DNA of 64,000 nucleotides from an uncultured bacterium (GTDB taxonomy: Bacteria > Cyanobacteriota > Vampirovibrionia > Gastranaerophilales > Gastranaerophilaceae). Position 1 is the first letter of the stretch. Each line of letters begins with the position of its first letter. Both the position numbers and the translations under genes were made by a program. The stretch lies in contig CADBUY010000007.1 in the NCBI GenBank assembly GCA_902797965.1, positions 34,683 to 98,682 of the forward strand, in the 5' to 3' direction. The notes below the pieces were generated by a model, which saw nothing but the letters and a program-made list of their open reading frames with translations, searched no databases and was not told the origin of the DNA. Of the stretch, positions 15,417 through 23,518 are shown piece after piece.

Positions 15417-16501
15417 ATTTGCTCATTTAAAGCGTATTCAACATCAATCGGAGTCAAACTTATTTCTTTAACATTTTTTTTGTCACATGGAACTATAAAA
15501 GTAATTTTATCAGCGTTTGCTTTTTTATCCTTTTTCATAATATTAATAATTTTTTCTGTAGGATAAACCTTTTTAAGAGGATGAAAGCCATATTTATCCA
15601 GTAAATCCATGGATGATTTGTAATATGCGTATTTTATATACTCTTTTTTATAAGCAAAATCGAGCATAAAGAATATGCCATATATTACGGCTTCTCCATG
15701 TGTGTATTTTTTGTACTTTGTAATTGTTTCCAGAGCGTGTCCCAAAGTGTGTCCTAAGTTCAGGATTTTTCTTAAACCTCCCTCTTTTTCGTCTTGATTA
15801 ACTACTGCTATTTTAAGATTTAAGCAATATTCAATCAAACGGATAAGCGTAAGGGGTTCTCTTTCCATTATTTTTTCGCACCCGAGAGTCAAAAATTCAA
15901 ACAGAAACAATGGAACATTGTAGTTGCAGCTTTCCTCTATAAAAGCATATTTTAAAACTTCACCTAAACCTGATAAGTATTGTTTTTGATCTAAGGTTTG
16001 TAAGAAGTTTATGTTAATAAAAACTTTTTTTGGTTGATAGAATGTTCCAATAATATTCTTAGCATTCGGTAAATCTATAGCTGTTTTCCCACCGACAGAG
16101 GAATCAACGGCAGATAAAAGTGTTGTCGGAATTTGTATAAAATCTATTCCTCTCATATATGTAGATGCAGCAAAACCGGCTATATCACCTACAACACCGC
16201 CTCCAACAGCAATAATTACATCTTTTCTTGTTAGACCTAGCTCTACAGCTTTGTTAATAATTTTTAAATAGTTTTGATAATTTTTTTCTTTTTCACCGTC
16301 AGGGAAAATGTATATTTCATCATCATCAAAGTTCAAATCTTTCGCATAAAGCTTGTATACCTTTTTGGACATTACAACAAGTCTTTTTTGCCCTTTTGTA
16401 TATTCAAACATCTCCTGATTAAATTTCGCAAAATTTGAATCAGATATATCAATTAAGTATTCTTTGTTATCACTAATTTGAACTTTCAGAACTTGACGCA
16501 T
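15401..16501 (-). CDS. aroB: 3-dehydroquinate synthase
   Basis: This 366-aa NAD- and metal-dependent enzyme converts DAHP to 3-dehydroquinate, the second step of the shikimate pathway. It shows the glycine-rich nucleotide site (IIAVGGGVVGDIAGFAAS), IPTTLLSAVDSSVGGKTAID, and the zinc-binding His pair in LGHTLGHALE. It overlaps aroK by 29 nt and is the last gene of aroC-aroK-aroB. Its final codons form one arm of the terminator hairpin. Confidence 0.95.
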   Translation of the reverse strand: MRQVLKVQISDNKEYLIDISDSNFAKFNQEMFEYTKGQKRLVVMSKKVYKLYAKDLNFDDDEIYIFPDGEKEKNYQNYLKIINKAVELGLTRKDVIIAVGGGVVGDIAGFAASTYMRGIDFIQIPTTLLSAVDSSVGGKTAIDLPNAKNIIGTFYQPKKVFININFLQTLDQKQYLSGLGEVLKYAFIEESCNYNVPLFLFEFLTLGCEKIMEREPLTLIRLIEYCLNLKIAVVNQDEKEGGLRKILNLGHTLGHALETITKYKKYTHGEAVIYGIFFMLDFAYKKEYIKYAYYKSSMDLLDKYGFHPLKKVYPTEKIINIMKKDKKANADKITFIVPCDKKNVKEISLTPIDVEYALNEQIKSVS

Positions 16502-16991
16502 CTAGTATAAACCTTAGTATTTCATCAGTAGTCATGTTGTCTGTATCTACTGTATAGTGTGCTTTTTTGAAATTTTCCTCTCTTTTTTTAAGCAAATTTT
16601 CAAGGATTTGTCTTGGATTTTCTTTTTGAAGAAGAGGACGAGTCTTATCCTCGGATATTCTATAATATAATATATCAAGATTTGATTTCAAATAAAAAAC
16701 TTTTCCGTATTTTAAAAGAGCGGCTCTGTTGTCCGGATTTTCAAATGCACCGCCGCCGACAGATATTATTTTGTTATCACCTGAACTGCAAATCATTTGA
16801 ATGGTGTCGTGTTCAAGTTTTCTAAAATAGTCTTCCGAATGCTTTTCGAAAATATCAGAAATGGTCATCCCCTCTGTTCTTTCAATAACTGCATCCGTAT
16901 CAATAAGCGTGTATTCCTGCAATTGTTCTGAAAGCATTTTCCCGATAGTTGTTTTGCCGCTTGCAGGCATTCCTACAAGAATTATGTTCAT
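16473..16991 (-). CDS. aroK: Shikimate kinase
   Basis: The 172-aa P-loop kinase phosphorylates shikimate at the 3-OH. Walker A is GMPASGKTT (residues 7-15), the shikimate-binding DTDAVIE follows at about 31-37, ISVGGGAF forms the second substrate loop, and the lid carries the arginine of KTRPLL. It lies 22 nt after aroC and overlaps aroB by 29 nt, so expression should be coupled. Confidence 0.95.
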   Translation of the reverse strand: MNIILVGMPASGKTTIGKMLSEQLQEYTLIDTDAVIERTEGMTISDIFEKHSEDYFRKLEHDTIQMICSSGDNKIISVGGGAFENPDNRAALLKYGKVFYLKSNLDILYYRISEDKTRPLLQKENPRQILENLLKKREENFKKAHYTVDTDNMTTDEILRFILDASSSESSN

Positions 16992-17013
16992 TAATTTTTA
17001 ATCCTTATTTTGT

Positions 17014-18186
17014 TCACAAACCGAGTTTTTCAGCAGCAGCTTTTAACTCTTGTAAATTATCGCCTCCAAGTTTTTCTAAGAGTGCGTCAACTAAAATTAT
17101 TGCAACTCTTGCTTCTGCAACTACTGCACAAGCTGGAACTGCACATGTGTCTGAACGTTCAAAGTGTGCACTGGCAGGTTTCATATCTTTTATGTCAATT
17201 GTTGCCAGAGCTTTTCTCATAGTCGGAATTGGCTTCATTGTTCCTTTTATAACAAGTGTTTCACCGTTTGTCATTCCGCCCTCAATACCACCTGCATTGT
17301 TTGTATTTCTGTATACGTTATTATTTTTAACAAATAATTCATCATGCATTTGAGAGCCTTTTAGTGATGCAGCATCAACTCCTGCTCCCACTTCAACTGC
17401 TTTAACTGCGGGGATACTCATTACTGCCTGAGCCAGTCTACCGTCAAGGGCTCTGTCCCAATGAACATAAGAACCTAAGCCAACAGGAAGATTCCCAAAT
17501 ATAACTTCAAATTTACCGCCAATTGTGTCACCAGCAGCAGATGCTTCATCAATAGCATTTCTCATTCTATCAGCTGTAAGGTCATCCGCACATCTTACAT
17601 CAGATTTATCTGCTTTTTCTTTTATAAGTGTATAAGTGCTGGGGTAAAAATCTAATTTTACGTTACCTATCTGGACAACGTGTGAAAAACCCATAATTCC
17701 AAATTCTCTAAGAATTTGTTTTGCAATTGAACCTACTGCAACTTCTATTGCTGTTTTTCTTGCGCTTGAGCGTTCTAATACATCTCTTAAATCTGAAAAA
17801 TTATATTTTATTGCTCCTGCGTAATCAGCATGTCCGGGGCGAACAGTTGTGAAAGATTTTTCCTCAATTTTTTTGATTGTTTCTTGAGCAGGATAATCGT
17901 GCTGCTCAATACTCATAACCTCTTTCCAATTGTCAAAATCTTTATTTTTTACCTCAAGACAAATTGGAGCACCTGTTGTTTTTCCAAATCTGATACCTGA
18001 TTTAATTTCAACAGTATCTTTTTCGATTTGCATTCTTCCGCCTCTGCCATAACCAGCTTGACGACGTGCCAAATCTTCATTTATGACAGAAGTTTTTATT
18101 CTTATTCCTGCGGGTATGCCCTCAATGATTGCATTTAAACATTTTCCGTGGCTCTCACCCGATGTTAAAAATCTAAATTTATTCAT
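17014..18186 (-). CDS. aroC: Chorismate synthase
   Basis: The 390-aa FMN-dependent enzyme converts EPSP to chorismate. The signatures TSGESHGKCL at the N-terminus, RPGHADYAGAIKY, and ERSSARKTA near 135-143 are diagnostic. Length is normal. It is the first gene of the aroC-aroK-aroB operon. The ATG has no ribosome site and is preceded by TATAAT ending 8 nt upstream (18194-18199 on the minus strand), so the mRNA may be leaderless or nearly so. Confidence 0.96.
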   Translation of the reverse strand: MNKFRFLTSGESHGKCLNAIIEGIPAGIRIKTSVINEDLARRQAGYGRGGRMQIEKDTVEIKSGIRFGKTTGAPICLEVKNKDFDNWKEVMSIEQHDYPAQETIKKIEEKSFTTVRPGHADYAGAIKYNFSDLRDVLERSSARKTAIEVAVGSIAKQILREFGIMGFSHVVQIGNVKLDFYPSTYTLIKEKADKSDVRCADDLTADRMRNAIDEASAAGDTIGGKFEVIFGNLPVGLGSYVHWDRALDGRLAQAVMSIPAVKAVEVGAGVDAASLKGSQMHDELFVKNNNVYRNTNNAGGIEGGMTNGETLVIKGTMKPIPTMRKALATIDIKDMKPASAHFERSDTCAVPACAVVAEARVAIILVDALLEKLGGDNLQELKAAAEKLGL

Positions 18187-18193
18187 ACTGTGT

Positions 18194-18199
18194 ATTATA
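18194..18199 (-). promoter_or_regulatory. -10 box of the aroC operon
   Basis: TATAAT on the minus strand ends 8 nt before the aroC ATG at 18186. No Shine-Dalgarno sequence is present in between. Confidence 0.5.
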
Positions 18200-18242
18200 T
18201 AACAAACGATAATAAATTTAACAGATATAATTTATTATCAAT

Positions 18243-18271
18243 AAAAAAGCTCTGTTTAACAGAGCTTTTTT
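18243..18271 (-). terminator. Terminator of the ispG operon
   Basis: A perfect 12-bp stem, AAAAAAGCTCTG (18243-18254) with CAGAGCTTTTTT (18260-18271), encloses a 5-nt loop. It lies directly after the small secreted protein gene. Confidence 0.88.
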
Positions 18272-18272
18272 A

Positions 18273-18590
18273 CTATAAATCTCTTGCATTTGGCGACATG
18301 TGAATGTTGTGATGAAGTCTTTCATCAGTATCCTGTGCCGGATCCAAATATCCATATACATTTCTACAAAATCTGATAAAGCGGCCATGCTTTTTTTCAT
18401 ACAGCGGTTCTGATGGCTTACCATGAACTCTGCTCTTTGAAATAGCTACTTCTTCAGCCATTGCTTCAGAATAACCGTTGTTGATAACAAAATCAGGCTC
18501 TGTTAATTGTTCTACTGTAGTAGCTGCGTTAACCTGAACGGCAATAAATGCAAATAATGTTAAAAATAAAATTCTTTTCATAATACCCAT
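18273..18590 (-). CDS. Small secreted protein, unknown
   Basis: The 105-aa product has a clear Sec signal peptide (MKRILFLTLFAFIAVQVNA, cleavage expected after NA-A). The mature part of about 80 residues is polar and rich in Arg, His and acidic residues, with no known domain. It begins 2 nt after the ispG stop, so it is co-transcribed, and it ends at the operon terminator. An alternative start three codons later (18581) would begin directly with MKRILF. I do not recognise the family. Confidence 0.75.
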   Translation of the reverse strand: MGIMKRILFLTLFAFIAVQVNAATTVEQLTEPDFVINNGYSEAMAEEVAISKSRVHGKPSEPLYEKKHGRFIRFCRNVYGYLDPAQDTDERLHHNIHMSPNARDL

Positions 18591-18592
18591 TC

Positions 18593-19657
18593 TTATTTAA
18601 CTGAACTATATGTTTCCATTATAATCTTTTCGAGTGAATTAATCAAGTCAGACTCAGGGACTCTTGCAATAATTTCTCCTTTTTTGAAAATGTACCCTTC
18701 TTTTATTGCACCTGCTATTCCGTAATCTGCATGGCGTGCTTCTCCCGGACCATTAACCGGACATCCCATTACGGCAATAGTTATAGGCATATCCAAATTT
18801 TTGAATTTATCTTCGACTTTTTTTGCAAGACCGATTAAGTCAATTTGTGTTCTGCCGCAGGTTGGGCATGATATAAAGTTAACTCCTTTTTTTCGAAGTC
18901 CTAATGCTTTTAATATTCCAAAACCTGCGTGAACTTCTTCTACCGGGTTTTCAGTCAGAGAAACTCTTATTGTGTCACCTATTCCTTGACTTAATAATGC
19001 ACCTAATCCAACAGAAGACTTAATTAACCCGTTTTTAAGAGTTCCTGCTTCAGTAACGCCAAGATGAAGCGGATAGTCAACTTTTCCTGCCATTAATTTG
19101 TAGGCTTCAATTGTAGTTAAAACATCTGAAGATTTAAGTGAAATTTTTGTATCGTAGAAATTCAAATCTTCTAATATCTCAATGTGTCTTAATGCACTTT
19201 TAACCATTTTTTCATGAAGCGGTAAATCCATTTGGTCAAATTCTTTTTCTAGAGAACCGCCGTTTATTCCTATACGAATTGGAATTTGATGTTCTTTTGC
19301 TGCCTTTATAACTTTTTCTGTATGCTCTCTTTTACCGATATTACCGGGGTTGATTCTTAGTGCATGAACTCCGTTTTCAATACAGGTTAGAGCTAAACGG
19401 TAGTCAAAGTGTATATCTGCAACGATTGGTATTTGTGATTTTTTTACAATGTCCTTTATTGCAGAAGCTGCATCTTTATTCAAAACTGCAAGTCTTGCTA
19501 TCTCGCAGCCGGCAGAAGCTAATTCGCTGATTTGGTCTAAAGTCTTGTTTACGTCGCGAGTGTCCGTATTACACATTGACTGAACGCTGATTGGTGCATC
19601 ACCGCCAATTTTTACGTTTCCTATTTGTATTTGTTTAGATTTTCTTCTGTTTATCAT
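18593..19657 (-). CDS. ispG: 4-hydroxy-3-methylbut-2-enyl diphosphate synthase (GcpE)
   Basis: The 354-aa iron-sulfur enzyme carries out the penultimate step of the MEP isoprenoid pathway. The TIM-barrel N-terminal part (VQSMCNTDTRDV, GCEIARLAV, ALRINPGNIG) is followed by the [4Fe-4S] region with FISCPTCGRTQIDL and MGCPVNGPGEA. It is the bacterial two-domain form without the plant-type insertion. The ATG lacks a ribosome site and TAGAAT ends 7 nt upstream, suggesting a leaderless mRNA. It is co-transcribed with a small secreted protein. Confidence 0.96.
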   Translation of the reverse strand: MINRRKSKQIQIGNVKIGGDAPISVQSMCNTDTRDVNKTLDQISELASAGCEIARLAVLNKDAASAIKDIVKKSQIPIVADIHFDYRLALTCIENGVHALRINPGNIGKREHTEKVIKAAKEHQIPIRIGINGGSLEKEFDQMDLPLHEKMVKSALRHIEILEDLNFYDTKISLKSSDVLTTIEAYKLMAGKVDYPLHLGVTEAGTLKNGLIKSSVGLGALLSQGIGDTIRVSLTENPVEEVHAGFGILKALGLRKKGVNFISCPTCGRTQIDLIGLAKKVEDKFKNLDMPITIAVMGCPVNGPGEARHADYGIAGAIKEGYIFKKGEIIARVPESDLINSLEKIIMETYSSVK

Positions 19658-19663
19658 AAAATA

Positions 19664-19669
19664 ATTCTA
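19664..19669 (-). promoter_or_regulatory. -10 box of ispG, leaderless layout
   Basis: TAGAAT on the minus strand, preceded by GTGA, ends exactly 7 nt before the ispG ATG (19657). No Shine-Dalgarno sequence is present. Confidence 0.5.
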
Positions 19670-19693
19670 TCACGAACTAAAAAAGGAGTACAA

Positions 19694-20437
19694 ATGAAGA
19701 TTGCAGTAATTTCAGATATACATGGGAACATGGAAGCTATTGAAGCGGTTATGAAAGATATTAATGAACAGAATTGCGATAAAATTTTTGTTCTTGGCGA
19801 TTATGCTATGGCAGGTCCTGAACCTCAAAAGGCTATTGAATATTTTATGGGTAAATTCAATAATTCAAATATAGAGATGATTCAGGGAAATACTGATTTG
19901 ATGATTGCTGATTATACAGAAGAATTGTATAACTCTCTAAAAGATAAAGCACCTGTTATGGCTGAGGCTTTGAAAAATAATGTTTTAGAGTTAAATGATG
20001 AAGAAAAGCAATTCTTAAAACACTTGCCTGTGCAAAAAGAACTTGAACTGGACGGAGTTAAGTTCTTACTTGTTCATGGCTCACCAAGAAGAAATAACGA
20101 AGATATTTTACCGGATATGCCAATTGAAAAAGTAGAAGAAATGATTAATGGTGTAGAAGCGGATGTTATTTTATGCGGTCATACTCATCTTCCTTGCGGA
20201 TACCAGACTTCAAACAAAAAAACAGTTGTTAATGTTGGGAGTATAGGCAGACCGTTCACGCCGGAACCAAAATCTTGTTATTTAACTATAGTTACAAATA
20301 ACGGAAACTGTGTATTTGAACATCATTTTGTAGAGTATGATAAGCAAACTGCTTCAGAAAAACTTTTAAAACAAGGATTTAACGGTGCGGAAAAACTTGC
20401 AAAAACACTTCTTAATCCGACAGAACGTCACTTTTAA
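19694..20437 (+). CDS. YfcE/MJ0936-type metallophosphoesterase
   Basis: The 247-aa calcineurin-like phosphoesterase has the five metal/phosphate motifs in order: DIHGN (8-12), GDYAMAGP, GNTD, HGSPR and GHTHLP. The ATG at 19694 is chosen because AAAAGGAG lies 5-6 nt upstream; an in-frame upstream start would lie inside the divergent ispG. The family acts on phosphodiesters or small phosphomonoesters and the physiological substrate is unknown. It may be co-transcribed with the two membrane-protein genes downstream (gap 42 nt). Confidence 0.85.
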   Translation: MKIAVISDIHGNMEAIEAVMKDINEQNCDKIFVLGDYAMAGPEPQKAIEYFMGKFNNSNIEMIQGNTDLMIADYTEELYNSLKDKAPVMAEALKNNVLELNDEEKQFLKHLPVQKELELDGVKFLLVHGSPRRNNEDILPDMPIEKVEEMINGVEADVILCGHTHLPCGYQTSNKKTVVNVGSIGRPFTPEPKSCYLTIVTNNGNCVFEHHFVEYDKQTASEKLLKQGFNGAEKLAKTLLNPTERHF

Positions 20438-20479
20438 TTTCTAATAAATTAAACAATAAGAAAGGTTTAAAAAATTATA

Positions 20480-20818
20480 ATGTTTAAATATATTTCACCA
20501 ATAGTATTGCTTTTAATCTCAAATATATTCATGACATTTGCATGGTATGGTCATTTAAAACACAGAAGCATGCCTCTTTTAATAGTAATACTTGTGAGTT
20601 GGGGAATTGCATTTTTTGAGTACTGTTTTCAGGTTCCGGCAAACAGAATAGGTTATTCAGTATATAATGCCGCGCAGCTGAAAACTATCCAAGAAGTGAT
20701 TACTCTAACTGTATTTTCAGTATTTTCAGTAATGTATTTAAAAGAAGAATTCCGATGGAATTACTTAGTTGGATTTCTATTCATCATACTGGCTGTATTT
20801 TTTATTTTTAAAAAGTAA
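20480..20818 (+). CDS. DMT-type small membrane protein (DUF486)
   Basis: The 112-aa protein has four hydrophobic helices. The segment FMTFAWYGHLK and the motif FFEYCFQVPANRIGY are characteristic of the DUF486 family, which belongs to the drug/metabolite transporter clan; its substrate is unknown. The MFS gene starts 9 nt later, so they form an operon. Confidence 0.85.
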   Translation: MFKYISPIVLLLISNIFMTFAWYGHLKHRSMPLLIVILVSWGIAFFEYCFQVPANRIGYSVYNAAQLKTIQEVITLTVFSVFSVMYLKEEFRWNYLVGFLFIILAVFFIFKK

Positions 20819-20827
20819 GGGAATAAT

Positions 20828-21997
20828 ATGACAATAAATGTTGAACAATCAAAGAAAGCTCTTTTGTGGCTTTGTATTGCACACTTTGCATGTGATGTTT
20901 ATACAGGATTTTTAAATCCTATAATGCCGTTTATTGCTGCAAAACTGGGTTTCTCAATGGCAGTTGCGGCTGTACTTATAAGTATTTCTCATATATGTTC
21001 AAGCATGTTGCAGCCTATATTTGGCTTTTTTGCAGATAATATATTAAAGCGTTTTTTTGTGTTTTGGGGACTGCTTCTTGTTTCAATATTTATTCCGTTA
21101 ACTCCAAATGCGCCAAATATTCCTCTTTTACTCTTATTTATGATACTGGGTAGTTTGGGCGGAAGTTTTTTTCATCCGCAGGCAACAGGATTTACGAATA
21201 TTTTTTCTTCAAATTGTGATTGCTCTGAAAATATGGGTAAATTTATCAGTTTAGGTTCGGCAGGTTTTGCATTTGGTCCTTTAATCGCTGCATTGATAAC
21301 TCAGGTTCTCGGACTGGGAATGATATCTTGGACTTCTATTATGGGATTAACCTTGGCAGCTATGATGTTTATATTTGTACCAAAATTGTCTTTAACTGAA
21401 AAGAAACCTGAGCATAAAGAATTTTTAAAATCATTCAGAGAAATTCTTTCTAATAGACAGATTGATTTGTTAATGGTAGTTTCTATGATGAAATCATTGA
21501 TTACAAACAGTTGTTGCATATTGCTTCCTTTTTTGTGGAAAGGAATGGGGTATCAGCCTTTTTATATTGGATTTGCGCTGTTTTTATTCGTTTTTGCCGG
21601 AGCAATCGGTTCATTTGTAAGCCCAAAGTTAGAAAAAATATTAGGTTCAAAATCGGTTATTTATATATCCATGTGTGCAACATTCCCTATGATTATTGCA
21701 TTTGCTCTAACGTATAAATTACACCCGATTCTATCAATGCTTATATTTGCTCTTACAGGTTTTACTACAATGCTTGCACAGCCTGTAGTAATTGTATGGG
21801 CTCAAAAAACTTTGCCTAAATACAGAAGTATAACAGCAGGTTTTATAAACGGATTTTGCTGGGGTGTTGTAGCGTTATGTATGTCTTTTTTAGGTGCCAT
21901 TGCCCAAAAAATTGGTATAATGCCGGTTCTTGTTACTCTAAGCATAATCCCTGCAATATCATCATACTTTGTTAAAAATTTAAAAGAGGGTAACTAA
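20828..21997 (+). CDS. MFS transporter, fosmidomycin-resistance-like
   Basis: The 389-aa protein has about 12 transmembrane helices in two halves. The N-terminal half with DVYTGFLNPIMPFI, the loop ADNILKR, and GSLGGSFFHPQATG resembles the Fsr/fosmidomycin resistance branch of the major facilitator superfamily. The substrate cannot be told from sequence. A ribosome site (AAGGGAA) lies 5-6 nt upstream. It is last of a three-gene plus-strand group. Association with ispG (MEP pathway, the target pathway of fosmidomycin) across a divergent promoter is suggestive only. Confidence 0.8.
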   Translation: MTINVEQSKKALLWLCIAHFACDVYTGFLNPIMPFIAAKLGFSMAVAAVLISISHICSSMLQPIFGFFADNILKRFFVFWGLLLVSIFIPLTPNAPNIPLLLLFMILGSLGGSFFHPQATGFTNIFSSNCDCSENMGKFISLGSAGFAFGPLIAALITQVLGLGMISWTSIMGLTLAAMMFIFVPKLSLTEKKPEHKEFLKSFREILSNRQIDLLMVVSMMKSLITNSCCILLPFLWKGMGYQPFYIGFALFLFVFAGAIGSFVSPKLEKILGSKSVIYISMCATFPMIIAFALTYKLHPILSMLIFALTGFTTMLAQPVVIVWAQKTLPKYRSITAGFINGFCWGVVALCMSFLGAIAQKIGIMPVLVTLSIIPAISSYFVKNLKEGN

Positions 21998-21999
21998 AA

Positions 22000-22140
22000 T
22001 GTATTAAAACTAATCCCCTCCCGTATCTCTAACCTTTTTATCAAAAGGCTAAGAGCTACACCCTCCCTAATCAGGGAAGGTATGGGTGGGTATTATCCCG
22101 TAAGTGAATTTTAATCAAATTTTGACTTTTTAGTCACCCT
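22000..22140. other. Intergenic stretch with several short palindromes
   Basis: This convergent gap between the MFS and matrixin genes holds CCTTTT-TATC-AAAAGG, TCCCT-AATC-AGGGA followed by GG-rich sequence, and TGACT-TTTT-AGTCA (22123-22136). GC content is higher than the surroundings. It resembles a degenerate palindromic repeat element; no coding potential is seen. Confidence 0.4.
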
Positions 22141-22148
22141 CAAAAAAT

Positions 22149-22943
22149 TTAATCGTTTTCATCTTTAAGATGACTGGTTTTAAGATAATCATTTACTTTT
22201 GGAGATATAGATATGTTTTGAAGCAGCATATTGTATCTTTTTAAATCTCCAATATTAGCTGATTCTTCCATCAAATCGCGTCTTGTAGAAATTTGCATTT
22301 TTGTAATCGGTTGAATATCAGGATTATTTTTCGCATCAATTTTTCTTATAACAGCATCTAAATCTGTGGATGTTGGTACGTTATGTTGTGCTGCAAGCTG
22401 TTTTACCGGAGTCGCAGGATTGATTCGATATAACCATTGTAATGAATATTTGTCATTATCTGATAATGAGGCAATTCCATATTGGTGAGGTGTGTACATA
22501 ATATCAGATTTGTACGGACTGTGTCCTAAGCCTAGAGAATGTCCTACTTCGTGTAAAATTGTATGATAAACTTCTATGTCACTGTCATATTTTTTATGAA
22601 TTCTTCCGTCAGAAAGTCCGATGGACACTTCTGCTCCATATAAAATCTTTGTGTTAGGTTCCCAGTTAAACTGACAATGACCAAGTGCTTGCCTGTCGAC
22701 TCTACGCCAAACTACATTAATATGAGAATCATAGTAGGAATTAGCAACGTGAAATCTTAGTTTTCCTCCGGAAGCCGAACACCAGACGTTAAACGCATCC
22801 ATGACCATTTTCCTGTATTTTGCGTCTTCACCGGTTTTTGTATAAAAGTTCATTGGGGCAATATACACTTTTAAAGTGCTTGTACTCCAACGTGAAACTA
22901 TGCCATCTCTGATGCTGTTATTAAGATATGTATATTTCTGCAT
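22149..22943 (-). CDS. Matrixin-like zinc metalloprotease
   Basis: A metzincin-type protease domain carries the zinc site HEVGHSLGLGH (about residues 131-141) and a downstream SDIMY Met-turn (Met149). The start is placed at ATG 22943 (264 aa) rather than the in-frame GTG at 22964, because an extended -10 TATGG-TATACT (22950-22959) ends exactly 7 nt before that ATG and covers the upstream codons. No signal peptide is visible, which is odd for this usually secreted family. The C-terminal ~90 residues are polar with no known domain. The secreted-protein gene upstream (22984) ends 40 nt away. Confidence 0.85.
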   Translation of the reverse strand: MQKYTYLNNSIRDGIVSRWSTSTLKVYIAPMNFYTKTGEDAKYRKMVMDAFNVWCSASGGKLRFHVANSYYDSHINVVWRRVDRQALGHCQFNWEPNTKILYGAEVSIGLSDGRIHKKYDSDIEVYHTILHEVGHSLGLGHSPYKSDIMYTPHQYGIASLSDNDKYSLQWLYRINPATPVKQLAAQHNVPTSTDLDAVIRKIDAKNNPDIQPITKMQISTRRDLMEESANIGDLKRYNMLLQNISISPKVNDYLKTSHLKDEND

Positions 22944-22949
22944 ACTTAA

Positions 22950-22959
22950 AGTATACCAT
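22950..22959 (-). promoter_or_regulatory. Extended -10 promoter of the matrixin gene
   Basis: ATGGTATACT on the minus strand ends 7 nt before the ATG at 22943, the same spacing as for recF, ispG and mrnC. No ribosome site is seen. Confidence 0.55.
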
Positions 22960-22983
22960 ATCACTAAAAGTTATGGAAGAATT

Positions 22984-23451
22984 CTATTTAGCATATTTTA
23001 AGAAAATCTGTTGTCTTGTTTGCATCATTTCTTCTACTATTACCCATTTTCCGTTTTGTTGTTTCTGGAAAATCATGTATGCTTTTAAGCTGTCATTATC
23101 AACTGACGGATGACGTACGCTCGATATCTTAACTTTGCCGGCAGAAATTGGAGTTGCTACTATATTAGTATAATTATTTTTATAATTTCTGATTTTTGCT
23201 CCGGTTTGTCCGATTTTCATTTGTGTTATGTAGGTGGAAGTGTCTGTTAATACATCAACTAATTTCCCGTCAGGTGTAATTACCTGTCGTATAATTTTCG
23301 CCTTTGGAGAATAATAACTAAATATTTCCGTACTATAGTTATTAGCTGCAGTTGTATAACTGTTAAATGCTTTTAAAGCTTCTTGCTTATCATCAGCAAA
23401 TACTGATAACGACACAAACATAAATAATAATGTTAATAACAATTTTTTCAT
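22984..23451 (-). CDS. Secreted protein, NTF2/SnoaL-like size, unknown
   Basis: The 155-aa product begins with a clean signal peptide (MKKLLLTLLFMFVSLSVFA, cleavage before DDKQ). The mature ~135 residues start with a helix (EALKAFNSYTTAANN) and then have alternating beta strands with a conserved-looking end WVIVEEMM, a layout like NTF2/SnoaL-type cone folds. This is a shape impression, not a motif match. A ribosome site is present just upstream (GAAAGG). It precedes the matrixin gene on the same strand. Confidence 0.7.
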   Translation of the reverse strand: MKKLLLTLLFMFVSLSVFADDKQEALKAFNSYTTAANNYSTEIFSYYSPKAKIIRQVITPDGKLVDVLTDTSTYITQMKIGQTGAKIRNYKNNYTNIVATPISAGKVKISSVRHPSVDNDSLKAYMIFQKQQNGKWVIVEEMMQTRQQIFLKYAK

Positions 23452-23518
23452 AATACAAACTCTACCTTTCTAATTATAGAACGAGCGTAAATAAAAATTG
23501 TTCATTTTTTATTTGCTT

